From Pseudomonadota bacterium (GTDB lineage: Bacteria; Bdellovibrionota; FAC87; UBA2466), in contig RFNO01000106.1 in assembly GCA_009927165.1 (NCBI GenBank), positions 67,409 to 131,408 of the forward strand: a DNA stretch of 64,000 bases, written 5' to 3'. A program made the position numbers and the translations under genes. The notes under the pieces were generated by a model. It was not told the DNA's origin and ran no database searches. It was given only the letters and a program-made list of their open reading frames with translations. Below are positions 44,486 through 52,543 of the stretch, in pieces (the stretch's first letter is position 1; every line of letters begins with the position of its first letter).

Positions 44486-45397
44486 TCAATGTTTTAGCGA
44501 TTCCGGCTGGGTTTGAATTCGGTAGGGATCCCATCCATCTACCCAATAGGCTTTCGAGGCGATGTCTGGATGAAACAGTTTTTTAGGTTCGGGCATTAAA
44601 TCTAATCGAGCTGCCATCCAGCGAGTGACAGGATGAGCAAACCATTCAGATTTACGACTCTGAAGAAGGTCTTCGACGAGTTCTTTTGCTTTTTCTTGAT
44701 CTCCAGCCTCCAAATGACAGTAAGCCATTGCCATTTTTTCTCTCGGTGAAAAACTAGATTCTTTTTCGAGAAGAATTTTCACTTCTGGACAATGTTTATG
44801 AAAAATATGGGACTCAGCCAGTTTTTCTCGAAGGCGTTGTGAGTAAGGATCAATTGCAAAAGCTTCTTTCAAAGTTTGATAAGAAGCTTCATTCAAACCC
44901 AGCTCCTTTTCAATCTCTGCTTTCAAGCTTAAAATTTTCAAATTTCCGGGTTCCAATAATGCTGCTTGAGTCAGAGCGGGTAAACTGGCTGAAAATTCTC
45001 TCAGCTTTGCTTTGGATAGCCCTTGTAAATAATTGGCTTGAGCTTCTTCAGAAAAAAATGCTTCGCTCCATTCAATCATTTTGGTCTGCAATTCCTTCCT
45101 CTGAGCTAGAGAAAGCACTTTTTCCATGCGTTTCATGTAATCTTTGAGAAAGGAAATTGCAGGGCTTCTTCCTTCAATGAGTAACTTCAGTTCAGAAACT
45201 TTTAAAGCATAATGCAGATTTTTAGGAGATTTTCTGAGAAGCTCAGTCCAAGTCGCCAAAGAAGCTTTGAATTGATGCTGATGATATTGGGATTCTGCTG
45301 TCTGCACACTGATTTCAGTTAATGCAGCAGCGCGGGCGATGATACTTGGAACTAAAAATGCAATCCCGATAAAAATACTAAGAGCTACGGAGCGCAT
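44486..45397 (-). CDS. Exported TPR-like protein
   Basis: 303 residues. A signal peptide (MRSVALSIFIGIAFLVPSIIARA) is followed by tetratricopeptide-like helices: SQYHQHQFKASLATWTELLR, ANYLQGLSKAKLREFSASLP, ASYQTLKEAFAIDPYSQRLR and MAYCHLEAGDQEKAKELVED. The C-terminus ends WVDGWDPYRIQTQPESLKH. Its ATG shares a base with the stop of the preceding barrel gene (TAATG), so the two are translated together. It is probably a periplasmic scaffold for the barrel protein. Confidence 0.75.
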   Translation of the reverse strand: MRSVALSIFIGIAFLVPSIIARAAALTEISVQTAESQYHQHQFKASLATWTELLRKSPKNLHYALKVSELKLLIEGRSPAISFLKDYMKRMEKVLSLAQRKELQTKMIEWSEAFFSEEAQANYLQGLSKAKLREFSASLPALTQAALLEPGNLKILSLKAEIEKELGLNEASYQTLKEAFAIDPYSQRLREKLAESHIFHKHCPEVKILLEKESSFSPREKMAMAYCHLEAGDQEKAKELVEDLLQSRKSEWFAHPVTRWMAARLDLMPEPKKLFHPDIASKAYWVDGWDPYRIQTQPESLKH

Positions 45398-46779
45398 TAA
45401 AATCTAAGTGCTGCTGTAGTTCTCAAGGCGAAAATCATTTTCTTTTCGCCACCAGTCGGCAACGGAATACCGTCTCCGGGGAAAGCAAAACCTGCATTAA
45501 CCCCAAGATCAAAGTTCTTATAGACATTGTAGTCAGTTCCGAGATCAATTTCCCAACCCAGATTCGCTTGCTCGCCATCCTGAGTAACTGCTTTTCGAGC
45601 AATGATAACTTCTACACCAGAAGCCCAAGAGGGTGACCAATCGAGGCGAATTCCCGGACGTACTAAGAAAAGCCCCGAGAAAGCTCCATCAGTACCATAG
45701 ATCAGAAGATTTCCCTGATTCACTTGGTTTCCGTGGTATTTGCCCAGAAGTTCCTTGCCTAGAATGAGACCGGGACGGGCTCGATTAAAGTGCAGAAGCG
45801 AGTAAGACGTAGCGGTATCATCATTAAGATTTTTATCGCCCGTTGCGTAGATGACTTCGGTGAATGCTTTAATTTTATGATAGTCGAAAGTGATGTTAGC
45901 CATAGCCGCAAAAGCACTCAGGTCATCATCAGTTCCGCTTCCTGCGTAATCATAGGCAGAACCAGAAATCCAAGTAACTTCGCCACCAAAAGTAAACCGA
46001 CCCAAAGATTTCTTTAAGTAAGCATCAATCGCATTATTGTTCTTTGGATAGGGAGCATGCTGAGAGAGGGGAATGGAGGAACCTACTACGTTATAAGGAT
46101 TGGCCGGATCGTTGCCTGTAAAATCTGCAGACTGACTGCTCGAGCGAGCTTGTTTCTCAAAATAAATACCGCCTTCAACATCCATTTCAGGATTATCGTA
46201 CTGAAGAAATACAGTATAAAACTCCTGGTCGTTCGTATTTTCCAGAACTGAGAGTTTGCGATTTTTAGTGTAAGCCAGAGCACCTACGACATTGCCCAAA
46301 TGAAGCCGGTACTCAATTCTGTCTCCGGTGGTTTGATATTGATCCCAAGGACGATTCCCAGCATCCCAAGTAAGGCCGTATCCCCAAGAAATAGGAACGC
46401 GACCCACTCGAACTACTCCGAAATCGGAAGTCCATTCCAACCACACTCGATTCAACAAAAGAGAAGCCGTTCTCACATCTCCGAGTACCCATCCCCCTTG
46501 TCCATGTCCCAAAGCTTCGCTCGCATCGGGAGTTAGCTGAGGAGAAGCAAGCAAGTTCCACTGAGAACGAATACTAAAATGATCATCAATAAGGATGTTG
46601 GGATCCAGTAAAGCTCTTGTTTCAATGTACTGTTTAGAGTCCTTAGTAGCAGACTGTCCGAGGTTGGTAATACTATCTGCTTCCGTACGGACGCTTCCTG
46701 AAAAATTCATGGAAACTGGGTAAGCCAGTTTACTTGTGATTGCCAGAGCCCCAATGAAAGAAAAAATGAATGTTTTCAT
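45397..46779 (-). CDS. Predicted outer-membrane beta-barrel protein, about 16 strands
   Basis: 460 residues. The signal peptide MKTFIFSFIGALAITSKLAY is followed by continuous amphipathic strands with aromatic girdle residues (FGVVRVGRVPISWGYGLTWD, YFEKQARSSSQSADFTGNDP, FDLGVNAGFAFPGDG) and the terminal signature LRTTAALRF, ending in Phe as barrel proteins do. The size suits a porin-like channel. The family is not recognised. It is the first gene of a coupled pair with the exported TPR protein. Confidence 0.78.
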   Translation of the reverse strand: MKTFIFSFIGALAITSKLAYPVSMNFSGSVRTEADSITNLGQSATKDSKQYIETRALLDPNILIDDHFSIRSQWNLLASPQLTPDASEALGHGQGGWVLGDVRTASLLLNRVWLEWTSDFGVVRVGRVPISWGYGLTWDAGNRPWDQYQTTGDRIEYRLHLGNVVGALAYTKNRKLSVLENTNDQEFYTVFLQYDNPEMDVEGGIYFEKQARSSSQSADFTGNDPANPYNVVGSSIPLSQHAPYPKNNNAIDAYLKKSLGRFTFGGEVTWISGSAYDYAGSGTDDDLSAFAAMANITFDYHKIKAFTEVIYATGDKNLNDDTATSYSLLHFNRARPGLILGKELLGKYHGNQVNQGNLLIYGTDGAFSGLFLVRPGIRLDWSPSWASGVEVIIARKAVTQDGEQANLGWEIDLGTDYNVYKNFDLGVNAGFAFPGDGIPLPTGGEKKMIFALRTTAALRF

Positions 46780-46840
46780 GGAGCTAAAGGTACGCTACTC
46801 ACGGAGGCTAGCAAAGGATTTTCTTTGAGAAAAAAAGAGG

Positions 46841-47110
46841 TTACCCCCCCTTTTTTTGTACTTCTTCGAGAAGATACTTTTGGTAGAGCGTATCCCATTG
46901 GGGAGTTCCTTCTCGAGGAGGATTTTTTTGAGAGAGAATTTTTTTTTGGACAATTTCGCCCACCGCGTTAATCTGATTGATATAACCCAAACTTAGTTTT
47001 TTTGCTTCGCGTAAAGCTTCTTCTTCATTGGGATAGTCCACCAAGTCTTGCTTCCAGATGCCATCTAGCATGAGATGAACGATATGAATCATTTTCTCTT
47101 CTGAAATCAT
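46841..47110 (-). CDS. DUF507 family protein
   Basis: 89 residues. The pattern MIHIVHLMLDGIWKQDLVDY, then EEEALREAKKLSLGYI, VQKKILSQ, and PQWDTLYQKYLLEEVQKKGG matches the DUF507 family as remembered from delta-proteobacteria and Aquificae. The function of the family is unknown. It is the second of two tandem DUF507 genes, eight bases after the first, an arrangement common in these groups. GGAGTTGTC precedes its ATG. Confidence 0.82.
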   Translation of the reverse strand: MISEEKMIHIVHLMLDGIWKQDLVDYPNEEEALREAKKLSLGYINQINAVGEIVQKKILSQKNPPREGTPQWDTLYQKYLLEEVQKKGG

Positions 47111-47118
47111 GACAACTC

Positions 47119-47397
47119 CTAGAGGATGACCCCTTTGTCTTTAACCAGTTGTTTTTTAATCATTTGAAACATTTTTTGCCGGTCAATTTTGTCACCCATT
47201 TGGGCTTCATATTGGGCCAGAATCTTCTCTGCTTCACGATTGATGTCGTCTTCTACTTTCAAGTCTTTGATAAAAATTTCCTGCATTTTAGCTAAGACTT
47301 CTTGTGCCGGCTTTTTCAATTGGATGAGCTGTTTGGCTTTTAGCCCCAGCAGGATCTTTTGGCAGACTTGCTTAACTTGAAATTCACTTAACCTCAT
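47119..47397 (-). CDS. DUF507 family protein, second copy
   Basis: 92 residues from ATG 47397, where the family start MRLSEFQVKQVCQKILLGL lies; the frame extends 12 codons further to 47433, which would overlap the divergent pbp gene. It is helical and charged (LAKMQEIFIKDLKVEDDINR, QMIKKQLVKDKGVIL). The start lies 26 bases from the divergent ATG at 47424, so both must share a very short control region. Function unknown. Confidence 0.8.
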   Translation of the reverse strand: MRLSEFQVKQVCQKILLGLKAKQLIQLKKPAQEVLAKMQEIFIKDLKVEDDINREAEKILAQYEAQMGDKIDRQKMFQMIKKQLVKDKGVIL

Positions 47398-47423
47398 AGG
47401 AAAGACAGTACGCTTGGGATAAG

Positions 47424-49619
47424 ATGTTTTCAATGCTGAACATAAGGAACTCTAAATTTTACACATTACTGCTGACCGCTTTGGGCATCTTTTGTTCCTT
47501 GGGCCTCTTTTTTATTCTCTACTTAGCCTGGATCCTTCACACAGTTTCTCCTCGCATCGAACAGCTACGAAGTAATCGACCTTCAGTTTTTTATGGGGTT
47601 TTCCCTTCGTTAAAAAAAGGCCGACATTTTCCTGTTTCGGAATTTGAAAATCTTTTAGCCGACATGGGATTTCGAAAAAGTAAAAGTCTTGATGGTTTGC
47701 CTGTGGGTGAATTTGCTTGGGAAAATCAAAGCGCATCTCAAAAAACTTTGTTAATCCATCGACCCGCTTTTGAAGGAGCTGGTCGCGGGTTAGATAGACT
47801 CAAAGTTCGTATTGCTTTCGTTCCTTTGGAGAAGGGGAGTTGGGAAATTGAGTCGATTACTCGATTGGATAACAGCGAAACCATCGAAGCGCTGGATTTT
47901 CCTCCGCGTAGTATCAGCTCGTTTTATGCAGGAAGGGTGAGAACGCAAAACCCCATTGCACTTTCTGACATTCCTACTTCGATGCGATACGCAGCGATGG
48001 CAATCGAAGATGTTCACTTTTTGGAACATCGAGGAGTCAGCGTTCGCTCCATTGTTCGGGCTTTGATTCAAGACATTCGAGCCGGCAAATTTGTTCAAGG
48101 GGGAAGCACGATCACTCAGCAGCTCATGAAGAATCTCTTTTTTTCGAGAGAAAAGTCTATTTATCGAAAAGTTCAAGAGGCTCTTTATGCTTTGGTTACG
48201 GAAGTAAAATTTCCTAAAGAGGATATTTTGGAGGCTTACTTAAATGAAGTGTATTTAGGGCAATGGAGCACTCATGAGATTCATGGAGTCGCGGAAGGGG
48301 CTCGGTTCTATTTCAATCAGGCTGCTTCAGACCTTACTTTGTCTCAAAGTGCAACTCTCGCGGCGATTATCCAGCTACCCAATGCTCATGATCCCCATCG
48401 AGCTGCCGATCGAGTGTTAAAACGAAGAAATCTGGTTTTAAAAAAAATGCTCGAAGCTGGATTTATTTTGGAAGACGAGTTTCAGGAAGCCGTGAAAGAG
48501 CCTCTCGGTGTGGTGCCTGCTGAAAGAAATTTAGAGGATATTGGCTATTTTATGGATCTCGTCCTTCGTGAACTTCCTGCAGAAATGAGAAGTCGGCTGA
48601 GTTCTGAGCCCCTGACGATCTACACTACTCTTAATCCTTTTCTTCAATCGTCTGCTTCTAAAAATCTGAAAACTAATCTCGAACGACTAACTAAAGGATA
48701 TCAATCTATTAAAAAGAGAGATGAAAAGGGGATTCGACTTCAAAGTGCTCTGATTGCAGTAGATGTCCCCAATTGTGCAGTCATTGCACTCCAAGGGGGA
48801 AGTAGCTATCGCCAAACCCAATTCAACCGAGTTCTAGCTGGAAAACGTCAACCGGGTTCGTTATTTAAACCCTTTGTTTTTTTGACCGCTTTTGACAAAG
48901 CTACTTTAGAGAACCCCTTTTCCGGTGAAACGTTACTGGATGGAACTCCTTTTGAGTGGGTTTATGATAAACAAAATTGGAAGCCTAGGAATTACGAAGA
49001 TGAAGCTCTCGAAAAAGTGACTGCAGCTGAGGCCCTCCAAAAATCAATCAATATACCGACAGCGCGGTTGGCTCAATTAGTGGGTATTGCAAATGTACAA
49101 GAAACAATCAAAAAAGCCGGCGTAGTCTCTAGCATTCCCCCTCTCCCATCGATTAGCTTGGGAAGTGCCGAAGTAAGCCCCTTCGAATTAGCAGAGAGTT
49201 ATGTCACCCTTGCAAACTTGGGACAAGGGTGCCGACTGCGGCCGGTCACGGCAGTTTATGATGAAAATGGAAATAACTTATGGGATTCCCCGTTATCAAA
49301 AGAAGCTCGCTTCTCACCGTATCCCACTTATCAGACAGTGGAGTTGATGAAGGGGGTATTTACCAATGGAACGGCACGCGCTGCTCAGGGGAGTGGAATC
49401 AACTTAGACGTATTTGCGGGCAAAACAGGGACTACTAATGACTTTAAAGATGCTTGGTTTGTGGGTTTTTCTCCCGAAATCCTCACCTTAGTTTGGGTGG
49501 GTTATGACGAAGAAGAAAAAGTGGGTCTAACCGGCGCTGCGGCCGCTCTGCCCCTTTGGATAGAGTTTATCAAGACATCCGAGCCGTTTCGTCAAGACAC
49601 CGATTTCGTTAAACCTTAA
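47424..49619 (+). CDS. mrcB: Bifunctional penicillin-binding protein, class A (PBP1b-like)
   Basis: 731 residues. It polymerises glycan strands and cross-links peptides outside the inner membrane. One N-terminal anchor (YTLLLTALGIFCSLGLFFIL) is followed by an extra domain (about 55-170) in the place of the UB2H domain of PBP1b. The GT51 domain has AIEDVHFLEHRGVS (catalytic Glu), GGSTITQQLMKNLFF and LEAYLNEVYLG. The transpeptidase has GSLFKPF (S near 479), KSINIPTA (SxN) and AGKTGTTNDFKDAWFVGFSP (KTG near 667). It may be the first gene of the operon that continues into the peroxidase and BtpA genes, since the gap to the peroxidase ATG is only 40 bases. Confidence 0.93.
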   Translation: MFSMLNIRNSKFYTLLLTALGIFCSLGLFFILYLAWILHTVSPRIEQLRSNRPSVFYGVFPSLKKGRHFPVSEFENLLADMGFRKSKSLDGLPVGEFAWENQSASQKTLLIHRPAFEGAGRGLDRLKVRIAFVPLEKGSWEIESITRLDNSETIEALDFPPRSISSFYAGRVRTQNPIALSDIPTSMRYAAMAIEDVHFLEHRGVSVRSIVRALIQDIRAGKFVQGGSTITQQLMKNLFFSREKSIYRKVQEALYALVTEVKFPKEDILEAYLNEVYLGQWSTHEIHGVAEGARFYFNQAASDLTLSQSATLAAIIQLPNAHDPHRAADRVLKRRNLVLKKMLEAGFILEDEFQEAVKEPLGVVPAERNLEDIGYFMDLVLRELPAEMRSRLSSEPLTIYTTLNPFLQSSASKNLKTNLERLTKGYQSIKKRDEKGIRLQSALIAVDVPNCAVIALQGGSSYRQTQFNRVLAGKRQPGSLFKPFVFLTAFDKATLENPFSGETLLDGTPFEWVYDKQNWKPRNYEDEALEKVTAAEALQKSINIPTARLAQLVGIANVQETIKKAGVVSSIPPLPSISLGSAEVSPFELAESYVTLANLGQGCRLRPVTAVYDENGNNLWDSPLSKEARFSPYPTYQTVELMKGVFTNGTARAAQGSGINLDVFAGKTGTTNDFKDAWFVGFSPEILTLVWVGYDEEEKVGLTGAAAALPLWIEFIKTSEPFRQDTDFVKP

Positions 49620-49659
49620 AGGCTTTACTCAAACGAATGGGCTTGCTACTTTGAGGCCC

Positions 49660-50199
49660 ATGAAAACAACTCTTTTAATACTAGGTTTACTTATGGTTAC
49701 AAACACTGGATTTTCAAAAACGGTTCATGAATTCGAAGTTGAAACCTTACAGGGGAAGAAAACTTCCTTGAAATCGTATTCGGGAAAAGTACTTCTCATT
49801 GTGAACACGGCTTCAAAGTGTGGCTATACTCCCCAATACCAAGACCTGCAGTCGCTTTATAATACCTACAAAGGAAAAGGTTTGGTTGTTTTAGGATTTC
49901 CCAGTAATGATTTTGGCAGCCAGGAACCAGGAACTAATGCTGAGATTGCCAGCTTTTGTCAGAAAAACTATGGGGTCACTTTCCCCATGTTCTCCAAGGG
50001 CCCAGTAACAGGCGAGAGCAAACAAGCCCTATTCAAGTTTCTGACCGAGGACTCTCAGTCAGGATTGAAAGGCGAAGTCCAGTGGAATTTCGAAAAATTT
50101 CTGGTCGATAAAAAAGGAAATCTAGTAGCTCGATTTCGATCCAGTGTTGAACCTAAATCTGCCCCATTGATTGAGGCTATTGAAACAGCACTCAAATAA
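49660..50199 (+). CDS. Glutathione peroxidase family protein, exported
   Basis: 179 residues from ATG 49660. The signal peptide MKTTLLILGLLMVTNTGFSK places it in the periplasm. The peroxidatic site NTASKCGYTPQYQDLQSL has Cys, not selenocysteine. GFPSNDFGSQEPGTNAEI and VQWNFEKFLVDKKG supply the Gln and Trp/Asn of the catalytic set. Bacterial members usually use thioredoxin rather than glutathione. Its stop TAA shares a base with the next ATG (TAATG), the first of three such overlaps in this operon. Confidence 0.92.
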   Translation: MKTTLLILGLLMVTNTGFSKTVHEFEVETLQGKKTSLKSYSGKVLLIVNTASKCGYTPQYQDLQSLYNTYKGKGLVVLGFPSNDFGSQEPGTNAEIASFCQKNYGVTFPMFSKGPVTGESKQALFKFLTEDSQSGLKGEVQWNFEKFLVDKKGNLVARFRSSVEPKSAPLIEAIETALK

Positions 50200-50834
50200 T
50201 GGCTTATTTTTTAGAAATGTTAGGAGCAGCTTTAGTACTCGTTAGTTCTTCAGTTTTTATTGCCCAAAAAGCAGAAGCACAACCACTTCCTGAAAACACA
50301 ATCTATTTGGTGAAAAACGGAGAAAAAAAACCGCTCCTATTTCCTGGAAAAGCCTTTTGGGAATTAAAAAATGACAAGACTGAAAGGCCCGGAGTGGGAA
50401 AGACTGAAAGTCGACTAGAAAAACAAGGAAACCAAGTATGGATGAGGGGTGACTTGGCTTCCTTGATGGGGAATTGGGGAAGAGTGGGGTTTTCCTTGAT
50501 TGAAACAGCAATTATGAAACCTCTCCAGAAAACTGAAGGTTTGTTTTTTAAGGCCAAAGGAACGGAAGCTGCTTTTTTTTCTATTTTAGTGAAAGATCGT
50601 CAGTCCCATCAGCCAGAGGGAACGCTCACTTTCCAATGGGACTTTGAAGCACAGTCCGATGGAGCAGAGTATTTTGCAAAGTGGGAAGATTTTGTTCCCA
50701 AAATTAGAGGGAAAAAAGTGGAAGGCTTTGAACTCGATCTTTTTTCCGTCCAATCACTTAGTTTTCAGATTTCTCGAAGCCAACAGCAAAAATGGTACGA
50801 GACGGTTCCGCTTGAGTTCGAATTGGGGATTTAA
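50199..50834 (+). CDS. Exported CIA30-like (galactose-binding fold) protein
   Basis: 211 residues with a signal peptide (FLEMLGAALVLVSSSVFIAQKAEA). The C-terminal half, with WEDFVPKIRGK followed by LFSVQSLSFQISRSQQQ and the ending VPLEFELGI, resembles the CIA30 / complex I intermediate-associated fold (W..F.P..RG...L....I..LGF.I......F.L.I). In bacteria such domains are mostly of unknown role. This match is from pattern memory only. It is coupled to both neighbours by one-base stop/start overlaps, so it is probably needed in fixed amounts with them. Confidence 0.7.
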   Translation: MAYFLEMLGAALVLVSSSVFIAQKAEAQPLPENTIYLVKNGEKKPLLFPGKAFWELKNDKTERPGVGKTESRLEKQGNQVWMRGDLASLMGNWGRVGFSLIETAIMKPLQKTEGLFFKAKGTEAAFFSILVKDRQSHQPEGTLTFQWDFEAQSDGAEYFAKWEDFVPKIRGKKVEGFELDLFSVQSLSFQISRSQQQKWYETVPLEFELGI

Positions 50835-51622
50835 TGTTTAAAAATATCAAGCCCGTGATCGGAATGCTTCATGCGCCTAGTCTTCCCGGGAGCTGTGGTT
50901 TTTATGGGGACTTGAAAGCGCTTCGGTCGTTTGTGCTTAAAGATGCCGAGAACTTGGTTTCTGGTGGAGTAGATGCTCTGATGATTGAGAACTATTGGGA
51001 CCTTCCCTTTGTGCCAGGGGCAGTAGCTGAATCGACTGTCGCTAATTTAGCGGTTCTGGCGCGAGAAGTGAAAGACCGGTTTAAACTCCCTTTGGGGATC
51101 AACGTACTTCGAAATGACGGAGTGAGTGCTATAGCTATTGCCCACTGTTCTCAAGCCCAATTCATTCGCGTGAATATTTTATCGGGAGCGAGATTGACGG
51201 ATCAAGGAATCATCAATGGCAAAGCTCATGAAGTTTTAAGATTCAGAAAAAAGATAAGCGCAGAAAATATTCGTGTGTTTGCAGACATCTCTGTGAAATG
51301 TTCCGTAGCTTTGGCGCAAAGGCCCCTTAAAAATGAAGTGGAAGAAACGTTGGAACGAGCAGGTGCCGATGGGTTGATAGTATCGGGAGAAAGTACGGGT
51401 AAGCCGGTCGATTTAGACCAACTTCGAGAAGTAAAACGCTTGTCGCCTAAAAATCCGGTGTGGATTGGAAGCGGGGCAACTCTGGAAAATATTTTGGAGC
51501 TTGCTCAGTACGCCGATGGTTTTATTGTCGGAACTGCTTTTAAAGAAGCTATCGATGAGCCCGTGGATGCGAGGCGGGTTAAAAGCTTAGTAGAGAAATT
51601 AAGAAAAGGAGCTCTGGTATGA
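50834..51622 (+). CDS. BtpA/SgcQ-family TIM-barrel protein, copy 1
   Basis: 262 residues. The family start is KPVIGMLHAPSLPGSCGFYG. It continues GGVDALMIENYWDLPFVPGA, PLGINVLRNDGVSAIAIA, FIRVNILSGARLTDQGI and ends PVWIGSGATLENILEL followed by GFIVGTAFK. BtpA was described for photosystem I stability in cyanobacteria, and SgcQ is a putative sugar-pathway member; the reaction is unknown, and this window shows no photosynthesis genes. It has no signal peptide. It overlaps the CIA30-like gene (TAATG) and the second copy (ATGA). Confidence 0.9.
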   Translation: MFKNIKPVIGMLHAPSLPGSCGFYGDLKALRSFVLKDAENLVSGGVDALMIENYWDLPFVPGAVAESTVANLAVLAREVKDRFKLPLGINVLRNDGVSAIAIAHCSQAQFIRVNILSGARLTDQGIINGKAHEVLRFRKKISAENIRVFADISVKCSVALAQRPLKNEVEETLERAGADGLIVSGESTGKPVDLDQLREVKRLSPKNPVWIGSGATLENILELAQYADGFIVGTAFKEAIDEPVDARRVKSLVEKLRKGALV

Positions 51623-52410
51623 AGCTCTTAACGGCAAAAAAGGCCTTGCTGGGAATGGTGCATGTGAGAGCACTGCCGGGAACTCCTCGCGATGAGAAAA
51701 TGTTTGAGAAAGTAGTGGAGCAAGCACTGGCGGAAGCAAAGGCTTTTGAAAAAGCTGGGTTCCAAGGGGTGATACTTGAGAACATGCACGATGTTCCCTA
51801 CTTGAGAACTCAAGTTGGGCCGGAAATCGTAGCGGCGATGGCAGTGGTTGCACATGAAGTAAAAAAGAACACCCATCTTTCTTTGGGGATTCAAATTTTG
51901 GCTGGAGCCAATGCTGCAGCTCTCAGTGTTGCCCAAGCCGTGGAAGCAGACTTTGTGAGGGTTGAAGGATTTGTGTTTGCTCATGTGGCCGATGAGGGAT
52001 TGATAGAAGCTTGTGCAGGCCCTCTTCTTCGGCTCCGCCGAGAATTAGGGGCGGAATCAATAAAAATTTTCGCCGATATTAAGAAAAAACATTCCAGTCA
52101 TGCATTAACTGCAGACGTGAGTATTGCTGAAACCGCGCATGCTGCTGAATTTTTTGGAGCTGATGGAGTCATCCTCACAGGTTCGCATACTGGGGCAACT
52201 GCTTCGTTGAGCGAACTAGAGCAAGTAAAGAGCGCTGTTCACATTCCCGTATGGATAGGCTCGGGAATCACTGCAGAAAACGTAGCGGAGTTTAAAGAAG
52301 CAGACGGTTGGATTGTGGGGTCGTCTTTAAAAGCAAAACAGAACTGGGCCAACCCCCTCGAATCATCGGCCCTTACCAAGATGGTTGAGGCCGCCCAAAA
52401 AGCGTGCTAA
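51619..52410 (+). CDS. BtpA/SgcQ-family TIM-barrel protein, copy 2
   Basis: 263 residues. It has the same domain as copy 1 but is clearly diverged: ALLGMVHVRALPGTPRDEKM, QGVILENMHDVPYLRTQVGP, LSLGIQILAGANAAALSVAQ, ADFVRVEGFVFAHVADEGLI and PVWIGSGITAENVAEF. It retains the ENMHD and RVEGFVFAHVADEG wording typical of BtpA, while copy 1 has changed these (ENYWD, RVNILSGARLTDQG). The pair may form a heteromer, one active and one modified. The tRNA-Gly gene follows 21 bases downstream. Confidence 0.92.
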   Translation: MKLLTAKKALLGMVHVRALPGTPRDEKMFEKVVEQALAEAKAFEKAGFQGVILENMHDVPYLRTQVGPEIVAAMAVVAHEVKKNTHLSLGIQILAGANAAALSVAQAVEADFVRVEGFVFAHVADEGLIEACAGPLLRLRRELGAESIKIFADIKKKHSSHALTADVSIAETAHAAEFFGADGVILTGSHTGATASLSELEQVKSAVHIPVWIGSGITAENVAEFKEADGWIVGSSLKAKQNWANPLESSALTKMVEAAQKAC

Positions 52411-52413
52411 TCA
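52385..52413 (+). promoter_or_regulatory. Possible sigma-70-type promoter of tRNA-Gly
   Basis: TTGAGG (52385-52390), 17 bases, TAATCA (52408-52413) end about 18 bases before the tRNA. It lies over the end of the second btpA gene. The match is modest, and read-through from the operon is an alternative. Confidence 0.35.
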
Positions 52414-52431
52414 TGGGTCGTTCAAACAAGT

Positions 52432-52507
52432 GCGGGCGTAGCTCAGTTGGTAGAGCATCAGCTTCCCAAGCTGAGGGTCGCGAGTTCGAACCTCGTCGCC
52501 CGCTCCA
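52432..52507 (+). tRNA. tRNA-Gly (anticodon CCC)
   Basis: 76 bases including an encoded CCA. The acceptor stem GCGGGCG pairs with CGCCCGC, with discriminator T. The D arm is GCTC...GAGC, the anticodon stem TCAGC/GCTGA encloses the loop TTCCCAA (anticodon CCC, reading GGG), and the T arm is GCGAG/CTCGT with TTCGAAC. All stems pair, allowing the usual G-T. The 3' CCA is the start of a 12-base tandem repeat. Confidence 0.96.
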
Positions 52508-52543
52508 AAAGGTACTCCAAAAGGTACTGCCTTACTTTTGGTA
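52505..52543 (+). repeat. Tandem 12-base repeat and imperfect palindrome at the tRNA-Gly 3' end
   Basis: CCAAAAGGTACT occurs twice head to tail (52505-52516, 52517-52528), the first beginning in the tRNA CCA. From 52517 the sequence forms an imperfect palindrome whose outer arms are CCAAAAG (52517-52523) and CTTTTGG (52535-52541). The 27 bases 52517-52543 match 56214-56240 at 23 positions. It could be a terminator for the tRNA, a dispersed repeat or an operator. Confidence 0.7.
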
